This document shows, in pieces, positions 62,201 to 64,000 of a stretch of 64,000 bases of DNA. Source of the stretch: Parazoarcus communis. Lineage in GTDB: Bacteria; Pseudomonadota; Gammaproteobacteria; Burkholderiales; Rhodocyclaceae. The DNA lies in assembly GCF_003111665.1 (NCBI RefSeq), contig NZ_CP022188.1, positions 496,001 to 560,000 of the forward strand, in the 5' to 3' direction. How positions within the stretch are numbered: the stretch's first letter is position 1; the number at the start of each line of letters is the position of its first letter. The notes below the pieces were generated by a model that made no database searches, was not told the origin of the DNA, and saw only the letters and a list, made by a program, of their open reading frames with translations. A program made the translations under genes and the position numbers.

Positions 62201-64000
62201 GTTCGCATCTCCCGCCATCGCCTGGTGGATCAGTCGCCCAGTGTCACGCCGGGAGGCCGCCCTGACGACCGAACAGACCCTGTTCCTGCGGACACTGGCG
62301 CGCCGGACCTGGGCCTTCTTTGACACATTTGTCGGCCCTGCCGACCACTGGCTTCCCCCCGACAACTTTCAGCAGTACCGCAAACCCGTCGTCGCCCACC
62401 GCACGTCGCCGACCAACATCGGCCTGGCCTTGCTGGCGAATCTGACGGCCTATGACTTCGGCTACCACCCCGCCGGAAAGCTCGCCGAACGCACCTCCCG
62501 TACGCTTGAGACCATGGCGGGCCTTGAGCGCTACCGCGGCCACTTCTACAACTGGTACGACACCGAAACCTTGCAGCCGCTGCCACCGCGCTACATCTCT
62601 ACGGTCGATAGCGGCAATCTCGCGGGCCACCTCCTCACCTTGCAGGGCGGCCTCCTTGCCCTCGCGGATGACCCCATCCTGCCACCCCAGCTGTTCGACG
62701 GCTTGAATGACACCCTGGAACTCCTGTTCGAGACCAGCCAGTCAGCAGACCACGGCCCCCTTATCGCATTCAGACAGACGCTGAACGGGATTGCAGACGC
62801 ACCCGGGCAGACGCTCGGAGCAATCCGGACGGCCCTCGAAGTGCTGGCGGACAGCAACGCAGTCATCATCGCCCAGCGCATCGAAGCGCCTGCCGAGACC
62901 GGAAACACACCGCACGCAATCGAGGCCAACCGTTGGGCCCAGGCCCTGGCGCAGCAGGTGGACGACGCGCTCGCCGAGCTGACCCATCTGGCGCCGTGGC
63001 TGCAGCTGCCTCTTGCACCGCCGGGGCTGATGGACATCGAGGCCAGGATGCCCGGCATTCCGACGCTGCAGGCGCTGGCGAAAATGGACACGCTGCTGTG
63101 TCCGCAGATCGACGAGGAGGCCGACGCCAGCGCGACCAACGCCGAACGCAGCTGGCTTGTCGATCTGCAGGACGCAGTCATCAAGGCGAGCAGCCGTGCG
63201 CGCGACCGCATCGCGCGCCTGCAGGCACTTGCCCGGCAATCCGGCGATTTTGCGCTCATGGAGTACGACTTCCTGTTCGACAAGTCACGCCATCTGCTGA
63301 CGATCGGCTACAACGTGCAGGAACGGCGCGTGGACGGGAGCTGCTACGACCTGCTGGCCTCCGAGGTGCGGCTTGCCAGTTTCGTGGCGATTGCCCAGGG
63401 CCAGTTGCCCCAGGCGAGCTGGTTCGCACTCGGCCGGCTGCTCACCAGTGCAGGCGGCAAGCCGGTGCTGCTGTCGTGGAGCGGGTCGATGTTCGAGTAC
63501 CTGATGCCGCTGCTGGTAATGCCCACCTATGACAACACCCTGCTCGACCAGACCTGCAAGGCAGCGGTCGCACGACAGATCGATTACGGGCAGCAGCGGG
63601 GGGTGCCCTGGGGCATTTCGGAGTCGGCGTACAACACGGTGGATACCCAGCTGACCTATCAGTACCGCGCTTTTGGCGTACCCGGCCTGGGACTCAAGCG
63701 CGGATTGGCCGACGATCTGGTCGTGGCCCCCTACGCATCGGTCCTGGCGCTGATGGTCGCCCCCGAGGCGGCCTGCCGAAACCTCCAGCGCCTGGCGGCC
63801 GAAGGCTTCCTTGGCCAATTTGGCATGTTCGAGGCCATCGACTACACGCCTTCGCGGCAACGCCGGGATCAGGAGTGGGCAACGGTGCATGCCTTCATGG
63901 CGCACCATCAGGGCATGAGTCTGCTCGCCCTGGCCTATGAAATACTCGACCGCCCGATGCAACGGCGTTTCGAATCCAATCTTCAGTTTCAGGCGGTCAT
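59229..64000 (+). CDS. ndvB: Cyclic beta-1,2-glucan synthase NdvB-like, 3'-truncated by the window edge
   Basis: About 1590 codons are visible with no stop. The family's enzymes are ~2800 residues, so roughly half is missing. The N-terminal region is soluble, then membrane helices are followed by the GT84 glycosyltransferase domain (YVITLDTDTQLPRDAAQLL with its DxD, FGEGSFNGKGIYDVDAF, ILSHDLLEGCHARSG, HRWIRGDWQL). More membrane helices come next, then the glycoamylase-like domain (LLSWSGSMFEYLMPLLVMP, YDNTLLDQTC, WGISESAYNTVD, VPGLGLKRGLADDLVVAPYAS). Cyclic beta-1,2-glucans act in osmotic adaptation and host interaction. The start could also be TTG at 59190, since the frame is open further upstream. 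Confidence 0.93.
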   Translation, partial: MKTRFGSGRSQSQARDDELPLRSELFSADQLALYGKALASGHVLTPGRPSDQLLSRLADNERTLVEVCTQLTAAVAEGNRVTPGAEWLLDNFYLIEEQIGTAKRLLPKDYSLELPRLGKGPSTGRPRVYDIALKTIAHGDGRVDAEGLSRFVASYQTITVLKLGELWAIPIMLRLAVIENLRRVGVQIAAACAERKQADVWADKLTQTVESDPNSLILAIADMVRSEPPMVSAFVAEFVRRLQGHGQALALPLTWIEQRLAQSGLTIAQLVQAENQRQAADQVSISNSIGSLRVLGAMDWRDFVESMSLVEQTLLGDPGGAYEQMDFATRDRYRHATEEIARTSDMTEVEVARKAVGLARAGASDDAGTEFASRSAHVGYYLVGRGRPALERATGVHLRGTAAIRRYASAKPLLLYLGAAGLLTVLISAILLAQLVPALAVWAQLPAAVIALLAASQVAIALVNWLTTLLVTPRPLPRLDYSLGIPATSRTLVVVPTLLTSAANVDALLEALEVRFLANPDDSLHFALLTDFLDADQESLSGDAGLVALAREGIDTLNQKYPREGSGIFLLLHRPRRWNPQERIWMGWERKRGKLADLNALLRGRSEARFSEIVGDVPVLSRIKYVITLDTDTQLPRDAAQLLVAAMDHPLNRPRYDIETRRVVEGYGILQPGLGISLPGASRSRYAHLYAGEPGIDPYTRAISDVYQDVFGEGSFNGKGIYDVDAFERAMDGLLPENRILSHDLLEGCHARSGLISDVLLYEDFPARYSVDVSRRHRWIRGDWQLAAWLKSSVPCACPSGTGGNLTHRRRNPLSLLSQWKLTDNLRRSLVPTAVLLLFVTGCAVLPAIGLWTLSIIAILLLPGMVTALHGLLRKPEGSRLVQHLVTVGQNTARHLKQVSFELTCLPYEAWFSLDAILRTLWRMSVSHRRLLQWQPSSEVDREASTHQRSGLGAAFRSMAAGPVIAGTIAIWLAIDKPDSLLFVAPLLLLWFASPAIAWWISRPVSRREAALTTEQTLFLRTLARRTWAFFDTFVGPADHWLPPDNFQQYRKPVVAHRTSPTNIGLALLANLTAYDFGYHPAGKLAERTSRTLETMAGLERYRGHFYNWYDTETLQPLPPRYISTVDSGNLAGHLLTLQGGLLALADDPILPPQLFDGLNDTLELLFETSQSADHGPLIAFRQTLNGIADAPGQTLGAIRTALEVLADSNAVIIAQRIEAPAETGNTPHAIEANRWAQALAQQVDDALAELTHLAPWLQLPLAPPGLMDIEARMPGIPTLQALAKMDTLLCPQIDEEADASATNAERSWLVDLQDAVIKASSRARDRIARLQALARQSGDFALMEYDFLFDKSRHLLTIGYNVQERRVDGSCYDLLASEVRLASFVAIAQGQLPQASWFALGRLLTSAGGKPVLLSWSGSMFEYLMPLLVMPTYDNTLLDQTCKAAVARQIDYGQQRGVPWGISESAYNTVDTQLTYQYRAFGVPGLGLKRGLADDLVVAPYASVLALMVAPEAACRNLQRLAAEGFLGQFGMFEAIDYTPSRQRRDQEWATVHAFMAHHQGMSLLALAYEILDRPMQRRFESNLQFQAV

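Overview
The window is high-GC, tightly packed DNA from what is most likely a denitrifying betaproteobacterium of the Rhodocyclales (Thauera/Azoarcus-like). The basis is the gene order TPR protein-lolB-ispE-tRNA-Gln-prs-rplY-pth-ychF, a clade-I-type nosZ cluster in the order nosZ-nosR-nosDFYL, RegBA redox regulators, tripartite tricarboxylate (TTT) transport genes and a PEP-CTERM protein. This placement is inferred from gene content, not from a database search. I see no insertion sequence, CRISPR array, rRNA or prophage.

Layout. 1-5.9 kb: housekeeping block on the plus strand, ending in a bidirectional terminator. 6-11.2 kb: dabB-dabA inorganic-carbon transporter (minus strand) with a divergent NhaR/LysR-type regulator. 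11.2-13.3 kb: ada-alkA alkylation-repair operon. 13.4-16.7 kb: frdABCD quinol:fumarate reductase. 16.8-17.7 kb: EamA exporter. 17.8-19.8 kb: regB-regA redox two-component system, divergent from nosZ. 19.9-29.6 kb: nitrous-oxide reduction cluster nosZ, nosR, a small membrane protein, nosD, nosF, nosY, nosL, two small unknown genes and a second NosL-type protein. 29.6-32.3 kb: lipoprotein cytochrome c5, GNAT acetyltransferase, DUF3025 and DUF2249 proteins. 32.6-45.5 kb: YheS-type ABC-F protein, three LysR regulators, an MFS transporter, a deleted haloacid-dehalogenase pseudogene, a DadA-like oxidase, a YkgJ Cys-cluster protein, a PAS-PAS-GGDEF-EAL protein and a UvrD-like helicase. 45.7-51.5 kb: TctB-TctA-TctC transporter followed by RidA, a second DadA-like oxidase and an Asp/Glu-racemase-family protein. 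51.7-53.6 kb: SigZ-like ECF sigma factor, an AT-rich gap and a PEP-CTERM protein. 53.8-57.5 kb: ZntB-like transporter, then a tightly overlapping operon of an unknown Cys-containing protein, a GT4 glycosyltransferase and a TIR/deoxyribosyltransferase-like protein. 57.9-64 kb: DUF1840, CsbD and DUF3309 proteins and the first ~1590 codons of a giant cyclic beta-1,2-glucan synthase that leaves the window.

How it fits together. The central 13-32 kb reads as an anaerobic-respiration and redox-control region: fumarate reductase, RegBA, the N2O reductase with its copper and electron-transfer accessories, a cytochrome c5 that could feed electrons, and a DUF2249 protein. FNR/DNR-like TTGAN-N4-NTCAA boxes lie in front of nosZ/regB, nosR and the cytochrome c5 gene. 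A perfect 9-bp inverted repeat with RegA-like GCGAC/GTCGC cores lies between regB and nosZ. The 44.6-51.5 kb module looks like uptake plus oxidative deamination of an amino or imino acid under LysR control. The most novel-looking items are the 55.2-57.5 kb three-gene operon and the two small genes inside the nos operon (28.3-28.9 kb).
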